NCBI RefSeq assembly: GCF_900018785.1
Contig: NZ_FCOY01000007.1
Location: forward strand, 1,102,632-1,166,631
Length of the DNA stretch: 64,000 nucleotides
From: Xanthomonas massiliensis
Lineage (GTDB): Bacteria > Pseudomonadota > Gammaproteobacteria > Xanthomonadales > Xanthomonadaceae
Direction: 5' to 3'
Part shown: positions 1 to 9,637 of the stretch, piece by piece
Layout of the letters: every line of letters starts with the position of its first letter
Numbering within the stretch: the stretch's first letter is position 1
Translations under genes and position numbers: made by a program
Notes under the pieces: generated by a model
The model's database searches: none
Told to the model about the DNA's origin: nothing
What the model saw: only the letters and a program-made list of their open reading frames with translations

Positions 1-146
1 ACGCCATCGAACAAGCGGATGGCGCTTGCGGGAAGACGGTCGAGCACCTGCGCCGGAGCGTGGCATTGCGCCCCGTCCAGCAGCAGGTAGCGGCTTGCCC
101 CCTCGGCTGGCGCATCCCACGTCCTGTCCGGAAACACAATCGCCAT
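1..146 (-). CDS. DUF4123 domain protein (VgrG adaptor/effector chaperone), N-terminal fragment
   Basis: The reading frame opens with ATG at 146, four bases after the vgrG stop codon, and runs off the left edge of the window. The 48 visible residues begin MAIVFPDRTW and contain YLLLDGAQ. That stretch matches the opening strand of DUF4123 proteins, which typically read Y-L/A-L-L-D-G-A. DUF4123 proteins (Tap/TEC) bind a cognate VgrG and load a specific toxin onto it, and their genes sit directly between vgrG and the effector gene, as would be the case here. The effector and its immunity gene should lie just left of position 1. Alternatives are few given the context, but only a quarter or less of the protein can be seen. 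Confidence 0.75.
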   Translation of the reverse strand, partial: MAIVFPDRTWDAPAEGASRYLLLDGAQCHAPAQVLDRLPASAIRLFDG

Positions 147-150
147 TGCG

Positions 151-2949
151 CTAACCCTTGGGCGTGAAAGGAGCGGCGCGCTTGGCCGCGAGCAGCAGGC
201 ATTCCTTGCAGACAGCTTGCGGGAACACTGGCAGGTTGTAGCCCTGCTGCACCGGCCCGACGAAGGACTTCTTGGCCGCATGCACGCGGATGTTGCCCGG
301 GCAGGCGAAGGTGATGTTGCCGCCTTCGATCGTCACGCTGGCGCCGCCGGCGGTGGCCAGGTGCACCGTCTTGCCCGCCGCCAGTTCTACCGCCGCGTTG
401 GCGCTGACCACCTTCAGGCCCTGCCGCGAGCGCAGCCGCACTTCGTCGCCCTGCGCCTGCACGTCCAACTCGCCCTCGCCGCTCACCACGCTCAGTGTGG
501 TCGCCTCCTGCGTGCCTTCCACCGCTGCCGCCAGCAGGCCGACCGCCTGGCCGCTATGCAGCCGCGCGTCGCCGGCGATCGCCGCCTCGCTGCCCTGGCC
601 GCTGGCCAGCGTCAGGGTCTCGCCCATGCTCCAGTGCAGGCTCTGGCCCGCGACCAAGCCGATGCCCGCCGGGGCCGCCAGGCCCAGCAACGGGTCGCCC
701 AGCTGCGGCACCTTGCCTTCGCCCGGTCCGGCATCGTGTCCGCCAGCCGCGCCCTGCGCGTGGTCATAGGCTTCGCCCGGCACCGTCGTCTTCACGCTGG
801 TCAGCAGCGCCTGCAACGGCGCCTGGCCGTCGATCAGCCGACTGTGCTCCGCTTGGCCGTCGCCTTCGTGCGCGGCTAACTTCACTGTCAGATGCGTGGT
901 CGCCGCCTGCGAGAACGTCTGGCCGAGTTTCTGCAGTTGGGTGAGCAGGGCCACCTGCTGCACGGCCTCGCCGGCCGCGGTCGCGCCGTCGCGGCCGTAG
1001 GCCGTCAGCCACAGTCCCGACTCGCCGCGCACCGCGCCCCAGGCGTCGGTGCGCAATTCGAAGCCCTCGCCACGGAAGCTGCCGCGGTAGTTGTCGGCCT
1101 GGTGGATCAGGTGGCCCAGGTTCAATTGCGTGGCCGCCTGGGTGGTGGCCAGCTGCAGCCGCAGTTGTTCGTTGCTGTCGTCGAACACCAGCTGGCTGTA
1201 GCCGCTGCCGTTCCATTCCTTGGACTTGATGCCCCACAGCGCGGTGGCGTTGCGGTGCCGCTCCTCGCCGCCGCCGGCGCCGTGCCAGGCCGGGGCATGG
1301 CCGCCGGCCAGGTTGGCCTGCGCGCTGGGGCGATGATCGCCTGCCTGGACATAGGCCGCCGTGTCCGATTCGGCGGCCTGGCCCCCAGGCGTGGGCGCGA
1401 TGCCCGCTTCGCCGCGACCGTTGTACAGCGCCCCCATCACCACCGGGCGATCGATATCGCCTTCCAGGAACCCGACCAGCACCTCCTGCCCCACCCGCGG
1501 CAGGAACTGGCTGCCCACGCCGGGGCCGGCGTAGCGCTGGGCCACGCGCAGCCAGCAGCTGAGCCGGTCGTCCGCTTCGCGGCCCTGCTGGAAGTGGAAC
1601 TTCACCCGGATCCGCCCCAGCGCGTCGGCATGCACCTCGCCCTGCTGCGCACCCTCTGCCCCGACCACCACGGCGCTCTGGTAGCCCGGTGCGGTCGGCC
1701 GCGGGTTCAGCCGTGCGCCGGTCTCGTCGGCCAGCACCGGGCGCCAGGCCCGGTCGCGATCCACCGCCTCGAACGCATTGGCATAGCCCACCGCGTCGGC
1801 CTGTTTCCAGATTTCGCGGGCCGCCAGATCGTCGGGATCTTCCGGACAGGCCGGCGCCGGACCCAGCACCGCGTCCAGGCCGCGACGCAGGTCCACCGGC
1901 AGGTTGTTCACGCCGGCATGGCGGATGTCGGTGAACAGCCATTGGCGCGACTCGGCGCCGCCGGGCAGCTGCTGCACCTCCAGCCAGGTGCCGGCGCGCA
2001 GGCTGCGCACCGTCGAACGGCCCTGCCAGCCGCGCCAGTGCGCCTCGGCCGCCTCCGCCATCAACCGTGCATGGCGCTCGGCCTCGGCGCTGTCGGCGAA
2101 GGCATGGGCACCTACCGGCTCGTACACCTCGCGCAACGACGCGCCGCCCCCTCCCTTGAGCGCGAGCTGCACGGTGGTGGCGCGACGGCTCTTGTAGTCC
2201 GAGGACAGCAACGCCAGCCTTCCCGACCCCAGGCGCATGCGCGCCCCGAAGGCCTGCACCGTATCGGCGGCCTCGGTGGCGTCGCTGCGGTGGTAGCGCA
2301 CCGATCCGGTCGCATCGCGCGGCTGCCGGCTACTGTCGGCGAAGATCACCAGGCGATGCCCGGACGGCGACGGCCCATGCTCCTCGATGCGCCAGCCCAG
2401 GCCCTCCTCGGCCAGCAGGCGCGCGAGGAACGCCGCATCGCTCTCGCGGTACTGCACGCAGTAGCTGCGTGCGCGCGTGCCGGCCAGGAACGCGGCCACT
2501 TCCTCGCTGCACTGCCAGGCGGCCTGCTCGCCGTAGGCGTCCAGCACGGATGCGACGATCTCGATCACCGTGCGATCCTGGAACACGCGGCTGTGGCGCC
2601 CCTGGGCCAGCCACCAGGTCCACGGCACGATGCCGATGCGGAAGCGCGCCAGGCCGCCATCGCTGCCCAGGCACTGTGCCTCGTGCACCAGGCCGCTGCG
2701 ATGCACCTGCCCGCCGTCGGCCAGGCGCGTGTCGAGCCTTGCGGGCCGGCCCAGCCAGGCCGAAGGATCCAGGCCGGCATCCAGCGCCAGCACGTCCACC
2801 CACCAGCGATGCTCGCCGGACAACCGTTCCCGGCCGCCCCAGCGTTCCACCAGCATGTCCGGCGCGTTGTCGGCCAGCGCCAGGCGATGCAGGCGCGTGC
2901 GCTGGTCCATGCCGATCACCGCGGCCAACGCCGCCCGTATCTGTTCCAT
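151..2949 (-). CDS. vgrG: Type VI secretion tip protein VgrG (TssI)
   Basis: This is a 932-residue VgrG, the trimeric spike that tips the Hcp tube and carries effectors out of the cell. The N-terminal part (about residues 10-330) is the gpD/gp27-like hub. The gp5-like OB fold is at about 435-510, with GRIRVKFHFQQG and YNGRG. A DUF2345 beta-helix follows at about 760-895, ending in a short extension with CKEC. The frame is open up to 3102, but I chose ATG 2949: it has AGGGAG upstream and starts MEQIRAALAAVIG, as expected for an alpha-helical lead-in. It is followed at once by a DUF4123 gene, so it probably carries a dedicated cargo rather than a fused toxin. It diverges from tssA across 170 bp, which must hold both promoters. 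Confidence 0.93.
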   Translation of the reverse strand: MEQIRAALAAVIGMDQRTRLHRLALADNAPDMLVERWGGRERLSGEHRWWVDVLALDAGLDPSAWLGRPARLDTRLADGGQVHRSGLVHEAQCLGSDGGLARFRIGIVPWTWWLAQGRHSRVFQDRTVIEIVASVLDAYGEQAAWQCSEEVAAFLAGTRARSYCVQYRESDAAFLARLLAEEGLGWRIEEHGPSPSGHRLVIFADSSRQPRDATGSVRYHRSDATEAADTVQAFGARMRLGSGRLALLSSDYKSRRATTVQLALKGGGGASLREVYEPVGAHAFADSAEAERHARLMAEAAEAHWRGWQGRSTVRSLRAGTWLEVQQLPGGAESRQWLFTDIRHAGVNNLPVDLRRGLDAVLGPAPACPEDPDDLAAREIWKQADAVGYANAFEAVDRDRAWRPVLADETGARLNPRPTAPGYQSAVVVGAEGAQQGEVHADALGRIRVKFHFQQGREADDRLSCWLRVAQRYAGPGVGSQFLPRVGQEVLVGFLEGDIDRPVVMGALYNGRGEAGIAPTPGGQAAESDTAAYVQAGDHRPSAQANLAGGHAPAWHGAGGGEERHRNATALWGIKSKEWNGSGYSQLVFDDSNEQLRLQLATTQAATQLNLGHLIHQADNYRGSFRGEGFELRTDAWGAVRGESGLWLTAYGRDGATAAGEAVQQVALLTQLQKLGQTFSQAATTHLTVKLAAHEGDGQAEHSRLIDGQAPLQALLTSVKTTVPGEAYDHAQGAAGGHDAGPGEGKVPQLGDPLLGLAAPAGIGLVAGQSLHWSMGETLTLASGQGSEAAIAGDARLHSGQAVGLLAAAVEGTQEATTLSVVSGEGELDVQAQGDEVRLRSRQGLKVVSANAAVELAAGKTVHLATAGGASVTIEGGNITFACPGNIRVHAAKKSFVGPVQQGYNLPVFPQAVCKECLLLAAKRAAPFTPKG

Positions 2950-3119
2950 GTCCTGAAGCTCCCTGCCGGCGACGGCCCTCCCCCGGGACCCACCGCCGAT
3001 CCTCGATACACGGAGCAGAAGGTACCAAAGCCGGCACCCGCGATGTTGTAGGGGAAGTCCCATCCCGGGAACGCGGCGAGCCCGGCTAGAATGCGGGCAC
3101 AACCCATGCGAGATCCGCC

Positions 3120-4166
3120 ATGCTGGAATTGGATGACCTGCTGGCCCCGGTGTCGGACGACAGCCCGACCGGAGAGGACCTTTCGTTTTCCGCCGATTTC
3201 GACCGGATCCAGGAGTTCCGGCGTTTCGACGACCCGACCCTGGAACAGGGCGAGTGGCAGACCGACATCAAGAGCGCGGACTGGCCCGCCGCGCTGAAGG
3301 CCAGCGCCGAATTGCTGCGCGGTCGCACCAAGGACCTGCGCCTGGCCGGCTGGTATGCCGAGGCGAGCACGCAGGTCGACGGATTTGCCGGCCTGGCGCG
3401 GGGCTACCGGCTGGTGGCCGGCCTGTGCGAGCGCTACTGGGACCGGCTGCATCCCCTGGCCATCGAGGGCGACCAGGAGGAACGCATCGGCAACCTGGGC
3501 TGGCTGCTCGGCAACTCCCTGCAGTGGCTGCGCACGATTCCGATCGTGTCCGCGCCGCAGGGCCGCCATGGCCTGGAAGCCTTCGAGGTCGCGCGCGCGC
3601 GCCAGGCCAGTGCCGAGGAAGGCCCGGACCAGCCGACGCTCGCCCAGCTGGAGGCCATGCGCGCGGACACGCCGCACGACTTCTACCGTGGCCTGCTCGA
3701 GACGATCCCCGACTGCCTGCAGGCGCTGGAGACCTTGCGCGAGGCGGTGGACGCGCGGCTGGGCATGGATGGACCGAGCTTCAGCGCGGTGCGCGAACGG
3801 CTGGAACTGCTGCAGTCCACGGCATCGCGCTTCGCCGGCGACTCGGGCCTGCTGGTCGAGGCGCTGGCACCGGCCCCGGCCGTTGCCGGCACGACCGCCG
3901 AGGCAACGGCCGCGCCGGCTGCCGCGCGCGCGCCTGACGGAGCGCCGAGCACGCGCCGGGACGCGCTGGTGCAGCTGCGCCAGGTGGCCGAGTTCTTCCG
4001 CCGTACCGAGCCGCACAGCCCGGTGGCCTACCTCGCCGAGAAGGCCGCGCGCTGGGGGGAGATGCCGCTGCACGTCTGGCTGCGGCGGGTGATCAAGGAC
4101 GACAGCGTGCTGCACCAGATGGAAGAAATGCTCGACGTGGAGCAGGACCAGAACGGCGGCTACTGA
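3120..4166 (+). CDS. tssA: Type VI secretion protein TssA (ImpA family)
   Basis: This 348-residue protein has the ImpA N-terminal domain at about residues 5-120. It opens with LLAPVSDDSPTGEDLSFSADF, the hallmark P-x-G-x-D-L pattern, followed by the helical W-Y-A-E-A and W-x-x-L-H-P motifs. TssA caps the growing T6SS sheath and coordinates baseplate assembly and tail polymerisation in the cytoplasm. The middle is Ala-rich (about 250-285), and a short conserved tail (VAEFFRRTEPHSPVAYL) resembles the C-terminal VasJ/ImpA-rel region of short-type TssA. The gene is alone on its strand, diverging from vgrG and converging on the OmpA gene 45 bp away. Confidence 0.9.
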   Translation: MLELDDLLAPVSDDSPTGEDLSFSADFDRIQEFRRFDDPTLEQGEWQTDIKSADWPAALKASAELLRGRTKDLRLAGWYAEASTQVDGFAGLARGYRLVAGLCERYWDRLHPLAIEGDQEERIGNLGWLLGNSLQWLRTIPIVSAPQGRHGLEAFEVARARQASAEEGPDQPTLAQLEAMRADTPHDFYRGLLETIPDCLQALETLREAVDARLGMDGPSFSAVRERLELLQSTASRFAGDSGLLVEALAPAPAVAGTTAEATAAPAAARAPDGAPSTRRDALVQLRQVAEFFRRTEPHSPVAYLAEKAARWGEMPLHVWLRRVIKDDSVLHQMEEMLDVEQDQNGGY

Positions 4167-4199
4167 GCCCGTACCTGCACCGCGCATCCGGCCGGGCAC

Positions 4200-4224
4200 G
4201 CCGCCGCCGCGTCACTGCGGCGGC
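4200..4224. terminator. GC-rich stem-loop between convergent tssA and the OmpA gene
   Basis: GCCGCCGC (4200-4207) pairs with GCGGCGGC (4217-4224) across a 9-base loop that contains the stop codon of the OmpA-family gene. It lies between two convergent genes, where a bidirectional terminator is expected. It has no T tract, and simple GCC repeats make such a pairing fairly likely by chance. Confidence 0.3.
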
Positions 4225-4991
4225 AGCACCTTGAACTCGATGCGCCGGTTGCGCGCACGTCCCTCGGCGCTGGCGTTGTCGGCCACCGGATCGTCGGCGC
4301 CCTTGCCCAGCGCGCTCAGCGAGGTCGATGCGATGCCGTGCTCGACCAGGTAGATCCGCACCGCCTGCGCACGCGCCAGGCTCAACGCCTGGTTGGCCTG
4401 GGCCTGGCCGACGTTGTCGGTGTGGCCGATGATCTGCACGCGGATGTCCTTCATGTCGCGCATCTTGGCCAGCATCTCGTCCAGGATCGCCATGCCCTTG
4501 GGGGTGAGCCGGGCGCTGCCGCTCTCGAATTCGATGATGCGGTTGGCCAGGGTCTGGTCGAGCACGGCCTGTTCCGAGCCGCCGGTGCGCAGGCCGTTGG
4601 TGACGGTGTAGGAAGCGTTGCTGGCCAGGCTCAGGTCGCTGGCCACCTGCTGGCGCTGGGCCTCGTTGGGCACCTGGCCGGTGATGCGCACCGATTGCCC
4701 GTTCACCTCGAGCTTGCCGTCGTGCACGCGGCCGATGCCGGGGCCGATCATGTTGGCCACGTAGTCGCCCCAGTTGGGCGGGGCCGGCACGGACTGCACC
4801 TGCACGCGATCGACCACGCGTGCCTGGCCGTAGACCGCGTGCAGGCGGGCAAGGATGCGCTGCTTGGTGGCCTCGTCGGGCACCACGCCCTCGGCCACCA
4901 CCGGCTGCTCCGCGGCGGAGGCCTGGGCGAAGGCGGGCATCGGCGCGGACGCGGCCAGGCACAGCAACGGCAGGAGAGATCGCATTCGCAT
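4212..4991 (-). CDS. OmpA-family periplasmic protein of the T6SS operon
   Basis: This 259-residue protein begins with a signal peptide (MRMRSLLPLLCLAASAPMPAFAQ, cleavage after about residue 22). A middle region (about 60-130) resembles a BON-like fold (KLEVNGQSVRITGQVPNEAQRQQV). An OmpA C-terminal peptidoglycan-binding domain follows at about 145-255, with IEFESGSARLTPKG, the HTDNVG loop and the closing RNRRIEF. It probably anchors the secretion machine to peptidoglycan in the periplasm, the job done by the OmpA-like extension of TssL/TagL in other systems. It follows tagF by three bases and ends the tssM-tagF-ompA run. It is not a fused TssL, because there is no DotU domain. Confidence 0.85.
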   Translation of the reverse strand: MRMRSLLPLLCLAASAPMPAFAQASAAEQPVVAEGVVPDEATKQRILARLHAVYGQARVVDRVQVQSVPAPPNWGDYVANMIGPGIGRVHDGKLEVNGQSVRITGQVPNEAQRQQVASDLSLASNASYTVTNGLRTGGSEQAVLDQTLANRIIEFESGSARLTPKGMAILDEMLAKMRDMKDIRVQIIGHTDNVGQAQANQALSLARAQAVRIYLVEHGIASTSLSALGKGADDPVADNASAEGRARNRRIEFKVLPPQ

Positions 4992-4994
4992 GGT

Positions 4995-5969
4995 TCAGGT
5001 CCCCAGGAAGGTTTCGCCCAGCAGGCGGCGCGCGGTCTTCAGGCTCGTGTCGTCGCGCTCTAGCAGGCCGGAGAGGCGGTTGAGCGCGTAGTCGCCGGCC
5101 ACGTAGTCGTCCACCCACTCGGCCTGCCCGGCCTGGATCAGGAATTCGCCGGCCTGCTGCGGGTCCAGCGCGGCATGCAGGATCGCCGGATCGGCGCCGC
5201 CGAACCCCACCAGCAGTTCCGGCGTGCGTGCATCGCGCAGCAGCACCGCCATCTCGAAGTCGCCGCGCACCAGGAACGCGGCCACCAGCTCCAGCCAGAA
5301 CGCGGCCACCAGCGGGCGGTACAGCGGGTCGCGCGGCAGCGGGAACGCCAGCGCGCGATCGATGGCCAGCGCGCCGCCGGTGAGCAGCGGCTGCAGCAGC
5401 AGGCCCAGCGCCGGCAGCACCTGGCGCAGGCTCGCCTGGGCATGGCCGGCATCGGCCAGCAGGCCCTGCAGCGAGGCCAGCGTCTGGATCTCCAGGAAAT
5501 CGTTGAAGGTGGCCTGGTAGGCGGCCACGTCCGGGCTGAGCGAATAGCGGGTCTCGGCCAGCGCCGCCAGCGCCGCCTCCTCGGCCACTGCCTGGCGCGA
5601 CTGCCGCGCCAGGCCGGACCAGGCCTTGGCCATGGCCAGCGGCCCCAGGCCGATGAAGCGCAGCGGCTCGGCGACCTCGAAACGCACCGCCGACAGGAAC
5701 GGGAACCGGCGCTGGGAGGCGTCGCGGCTGGGCACCAGGTGGCCGCACAGCACGGTGCGGCTGCGCGAGCCGAGGAAGGCGTAATGCACTTCCGGCGCCT
5801 CGTCGTAGACCCGCTTCCAGTCCGGGTTGCGGCTGAGCGATTCCACGCCCGCGCCGGCCCAGCGATCCAGCCAGGCCAGCAGCTGGTGGTTGTCGGTGGC
5901 GCGCACGAAGTCCCCGCGCGAGGGCACCTTGCCGAAGTAGCACACCGACGCGTCGATTTCCCGGCTCAT
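4995..5969 (-). CDS. tagF: Type VI secretion-associated protein TagF (ImpM/DUF2094)
   Basis: This protein of 324 residues starts MSREIDASVCYFGKVPSRGDFVRA. The YFGKxPSxGDF motif near residues 11-21 is the signature of the TagF/ImpM N-terminal domain, followed by W-L-D-R-W and FPFLSAVRFEV. TagF is a cytoplasmic post-translational repressor of T6SS firing in species with the Fha/PpkA threonine phosphorylation pathway. The ATG overlaps the tssM stop (ATGA at 5969-5966), so the two are translationally coupled. Family members are often about 225 residues. The extra C-terminal 100 residues here, ending in LARRLLGETFLGT, may be a second domain. Confidence 0.88.
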   Translation of the reverse strand: MSREIDASVCYFGKVPSRGDFVRATDNHQLLAWLDRWAGAGVESLSRNPDWKRVYDEAPEVHYAFLGSRSRTVLCGHLVPSRDASQRRFPFLSAVRFEVAEPLRFIGLGPLAMAKAWSGLARQSRQAVAEEAALAALAETRYSLSPDVAAYQATFNDFLEIQTLASLQGLLADAGHAQASLRQVLPALGLLLQPLLTGGALAIDRALAFPLPRDPLYRPLVAAFWLELVAAFLVRGDFEMAVLLRDARTPELLVGFGGADPAILHAALDPQQAGEFLIQAGQAEWVDDYVAGDYALNRLSGLLERDDTSLKTARRLLGETFLGT

Positions 5970-8900
5970 GGGCTGGCCTCCGCACCCGCCGCGTCCGCGG
6001 CCCCGGCCGTGTTGGCGCCACCGGCCACCGTCGCCGGCAACTGCAGCCCCTTCTGCCAGTCGTTGCCGCGGGTGGCGGTTCCGGCGCGACGCACGATGCG
6101 CATCTGCACCGGCACGGTGATGCCGTCGCGCGTCCAGGTGATCTGGTCGCCTTCGTACCGGCCTTCGTCCATCATCCGCGAGAAGCCGCCGGAGCCCGGT
6201 GCCGAGTACACCTCCACGGTGCGCCCGTCGCCGGTGACGGCGGTGATCCGCGCGCCCGGCACCGCCCCGGGATTGGGGTACTGCATGGTGGTCCACTGCG
6301 GCGGCGTGTTGCGGTAGCGCAGGGCCTGCCCGTCGATCTCCAGGGTGTATTCCACTGCCCCGGTGGCGGGAGCGGGCAGGACCTCGAAGATGGTCGAATC
6401 CTGGGCCTGCCCGGCCTGGCCGCCGACCCAGTTGCCGTAGTTGGACAGCAGCTGGCCGGACAGGGTGATACCGAGCCCCGCCCAGCGCCGGGGCTCCAGC
6501 AGCGGCCCGCGCTGCACCACCAGGGTGCCCAGCGCATCCTTGTTGAACGCGGCGATCGCACCGGTGGGCCCGAAGATCGCGGCGACGTCGCTGGGCGCGG
6601 CATCCACGTCCGAGCCCAGGTTGAACGGGTACTGGCGACCGATGCCGGTGCTGAAGGGCTCGTACACCTGCGCCTTCCAGGTGCGGTTGATCTCCGCCTC
6701 GGTGGGCGCCACCAGCGCGGCGAAGGTCTGGGTGAGCGGGCGCAGCAGCAGCGGCCGCAGCGCCTCGCGCTGGTCGCCCTCGATGCCGGACATCACCTGC
6801 TCGTCCACCATCGCCAGGGCCGCGCTCAGCTCCGACCCCTCGTTGCTGAAGGTGTCCTGCATCAGCTTGCGCGTGCCGATGCCGGCCTCGCCCTGGTTCT
6901 TGATCGCGTTCAGGCGCGTGCGCAGCTTGGCCAGCTGGGCGAAGTAGGCGTCCTCCAGCGAGGGCTGGCCGTCACGCTTCGCGGTCAGGCGCACGAGTCC
7001 GTCGAAGGCCTTGCCGACCGGACCCACCGGCTGGCGCGCGTCGGCCTGTGGCGCGGCTCCCTGGCGCAGCACCACGCGCCGGAACCAGGCCACGAACCCC
7101 TTGGCCCGGGCCTGCACCTGGGCCTCGGCCGCGGGGTTGTCCCACACCGTCTGCTCGGTCAGCGCATCGAGCAGCTTGCGCAGCGGCGACTGCGCCGGAT
7201 CGCCCAGGCGGTTCATGGTCGCCACCGCCGGGTCGAAGCCCTCGAAGGTCCCCACGCTCAGGCCCTTGACGAACTTCATCCATTCCTGGGCGTACTCCTG
7301 CTTGTACAGGCCGGTCAGTTCGCGGGCGACATGCTCGGGGCTGCCGGCCAGCGACAGGTCGGTCTGGTCGGTGGCGTCGAGTACCCAGTCGGTGGTGCTC
7401 AGCTGGGTGTTGGCCGCCTCCTTGATCGCGTCGTGCACGTAGTCCTGCCAGGCCTGGCGCGAGAACGCGCCGGCGATGGCGTAGCTGCCGGTGATGGCGC
7501 CGCGGTTGGATTCCTCGCCCAGCAGCGTGTTCACCGTGATCGTGGGGAAGCGCGCCGAGGCCCGCGCCTTGATCTGGGCGAACACGCGCTGCAGCGCGGG
7601 CTGGCCCTTCATCACCCCGGTCAGGACCTGGCGGCTGTCGTCGACCAGGGCGATCCGGGTCTGGACCTGCGGCCAGTCGGCATCGCCGGACTGGGCGACG
7701 TAGAAGCTCATCAGCTTCTCGGCGGAGCGGATCATGTCCTCGCGGCTCATCTGGCCGCGGTTGGCATCCAGCCAGCCGCGCCAGAACAGGGTCAGCTGCT
7801 GGCCCAGCTGCGCCTGCTCGACGTGGCTGCGATCGCCCAGCATCAGGTAGGTCTTGAGTGCGTTGTAGACGTCGTTGACGTTGTCCGGCGAGGCTTCCTG
7901 GTAGAGCACGTCGCTGTCCACCGGGGCCCCGGCCGCGGCCTTGCCGAGCCGGTCGCGCTCGCCGACGGCACGGCTCAGGAACGACTCCAGCCGCGCGGTG
8001 ACCGGCTCGACCATGATCTGGCGCATGCCGTTGAAGTACTCGTCCAGCAGCTTGCGGCGGATCGCGTTGCCCTGGTACAGGCCCAGGCGCGTGGTGATGC
8101 CGCCGGCGCGGCCGTACTGGTCGATCTGCTGCAGGCGGTCCTGCAGCAGCAGCAGCGCGTCGATGCGCGACTTCAGGTCGACGCGTCCCTGTTGCAGCTG
8201 CACGGCCTGGTGCAGGTCGCGGGTGGCGTTCTCCACCAGCCGCGTGTTGGTGGTGTAGGACCAGGTCCACAGGCCCAGCGCCACGGCCAGCACCGCCACC
8301 GCGCCGAGGAACACGGCGTAGCGCAGGCGCGTCTGGTGCGGGCTGGAGTACTGCCGCACCAGTTGCTTGTCGGCGAAGACGACCTTGCGGAACAGGTTCT
8401 TGAGGAAATAGGCGTCGTGGCCCTCCGGCGAACGGTCGGCGCCGGACGGGGCGGCCTGCAGGGCGAACTGGCGGCCGACGCGCTCGGAGGCGTAGTGCAC
8501 CGACTGGCCTTCCTGCAACGCGCTGGAGAAGTAGAAGCCGCGGAACACCGGCTTGAACTGGTAGGGGTTTTCCTCGAACAGGGTGGCGATGAAGGTGCGC
8601 AGCGCCGGCTTGATCGCGGCGAACTCCAGCGGCAGGGTGAGCAGGCCCGGCGGCACCTCGCGCCCGCGCAGCATGGCCATGTGCGCCAGGCCCATTTCCT
8701 TCAGGCCCTCGGACAGCTCGTCGAAGTGGCGGTCGAACGCCGCCACCGCGTCGGTCCTGGCCTCGGGGTCGAAGGGCAGGGTGGCGCCCCACACGCCTTC
8801 GCGCTCGCCCGGGTCCAGGTGCTGGAAGAACTCGGTGAAGCCGGCGATCAGGTCGGCCTTGGTGAACACCACGTAGATCGGGGCGAACACCTCCAGGCGT

Positions 8901-9637
8901 TCGGTGATCTCCTGCACGCGCTGGCGCAGGTTCTTGGCCAGCTCCATCGCGAACTCGGGCTTGCTGCCGGACAGCTCGGCGATGCTCGCGGCGATGACGA
9001 TGCCGTTGATCGGCGCGCGCGGCCGGTGCTTCTTGAGCAGGCCGAGGAAGGTCAGCCACTCCAGCCGGTCCTCGACGTTGACCGAATAGCGGCCGGCGGT
9101 ATCGAGCACGATGCCGGTGGTGGTGAAGTACCAGTCGCAGTTGCGCGTGCCGCCGATGCCCTGCACCACGCTGCCGCCGGCGTCCTCGAACGGGAACTGC
9201 AGGCCCGAGTGCAGGATCGCGCTGCTCTTGCCGGCCGCGGGGTTGCCGATGATCACGTACCACGGCAGTTCGTAGAGCGCATCGTTGCCCTTGAGCACGC
9301 CGATGCGCGAGGACTTGATCGACTTGACCGCCTCGAGCATGCGCGTGCGCAGCGCCTCGGTGTCGCCGCGCGTGGCCGGAGTGGCCGCAGCCACCGCGCG
9401 ATCGGCCTGTTCCTGCACCATCGCATCCAGCCCGCGCGAGGCGCGGCGGACACGCCAGCGCCGCACCGCCCAGGCCGCCAGCGCCACCAGCAGCACCAGC
9501 GCCAGCGCCGCCGCGATCCAGAACGCCAGTTGGCGCAGGTCGCCCTGGCCGAGGTAGCCCAGTGCGAGCGATGCCACCAGCCCGACCGCCATCCACAGGC
9601 GGTAATCGCCGAGGTAGTACCTGAGATTGCTCAACAT
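5966..9637 (-). CDS. tssM: Type VI secretion membrane-complex protein TssM (IcmF)
   Basis: This 1223-residue protein is of typical TssM length. Two transmembrane helices (about 13-30 and 36-58) open it. A cytoplasmic NTPase-like domain follows with an intact Walker A (GNPAAGKSS, residues 131-139), then a third membrane helix near residue 450 (YAVFLGAVAVLAVALGLW) and a large periplasmic part with the IcmF-related and C-terminal domains. TssM spans the inner membrane and, with TssJ and TssL, forms the T6SS trans-envelope channel. The start ATG at 9637 overlaps the stop of the upstream gene (TGATG). The frame is open far upstream, but that part is antisense to the 496-residue gene and is not coding. 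TssL and TssJ are not in the window. Confidence 0.93.
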   Translation of the reverse strand: MLSNLRYYLGDYRLWMAVGLVASLALGYLGQGDLRQLAFWIAAALALVLLVALAAWAVRRWRVRRASRGLDAMVQEQADRAVAAATPATRGDTEALRTRMLEAVKSIKSSRIGVLKGNDALYELPWYVIIGNPAAGKSSAILHSGLQFPFEDAGGSVVQGIGGTRNCDWYFTTTGIVLDTAGRYSVNVEDRLEWLTFLGLLKKHRPRAPINGIVIAASIAELSGSKPEFAMELAKNLRQRVQEITERLEVFAPIYVVFTKADLIAGFTEFFQHLDPGEREGVWGATLPFDPEARTDAVAAFDRHFDELSEGLKEMGLAHMAMLRGREVPPGLLTLPLEFAAIKPALRTFIATLFEENPYQFKPVFRGFYFSSALQEGQSVHYASERVGRQFALQAAPSGADRSPEGHDAYFLKNLFRKVVFADKQLVRQYSSPHQTRLRYAVFLGAVAVLAVALGLWTWSYTTNTRLVENATRDLHQAVQLQQGRVDLKSRIDALLLLQDRLQQIDQYGRAGGITTRLGLYQGNAIRRKLLDEYFNGMRQIMVEPVTARLESFLSRAVGERDRLGKAAAGAPVDSDVLYQEASPDNVNDVYNALKTYLMLGDRSHVEQAQLGQQLTLFWRGWLDANRGQMSREDMIRSAEKLMSFYVAQSGDADWPQVQTRIALVDDSRQVLTGVMKGQPALQRVFAQIKARASARFPTITVNTLLGEESNRGAITGSYAIAGAFSRQAWQDYVHDAIKEAANTQLSTTDWVLDATDQTDLSLAGSPEHVARELTGLYKQEYAQEWMKFVKGLSVGTFEGFDPAVATMNRLGDPAQSPLRKLLDALTEQTVWDNPAAEAQVQARAKGFVAWFRRVVLRQGAAPQADARQPVGPVGKAFDGLVRLTAKRDGQPSLEDAYFAQLAKLRTRLNAIKNQGEAGIGTRKLMQDTFSNEGSELSAALAMVDEQVMSGIEGDQREALRPLLLRPLTQTFAALVAPTEAEINRTWKAQVYEPFSTGIGRQYPFNLGSDVDAAPSDVAAIFGPTGAIAAFNKDALGTLVVQRGPLLEPRRWAGLGITLSGQLLSNYGNWVGGQAGQAQDSTIFEVLPAPATGAVEYTLEIDGQALRYRNTPPQWTTMQYPNPGAVPGARITAVTGDGRTVEVYSAPGSGGFSRMMDEGRYEGDQITWTRDGITVPVQMRIVRRAGTATRGNDWQKGLQLPATVAGGANTAGAADAAGAEASP

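Noticed and set aside
892-3051. A 719-codon plus-strand frame opposite vgrG
   Set aside because: It is antisense to VgrG, which has clear domains. The translation is His/Arg/Gln-rich with no recognisable fold.
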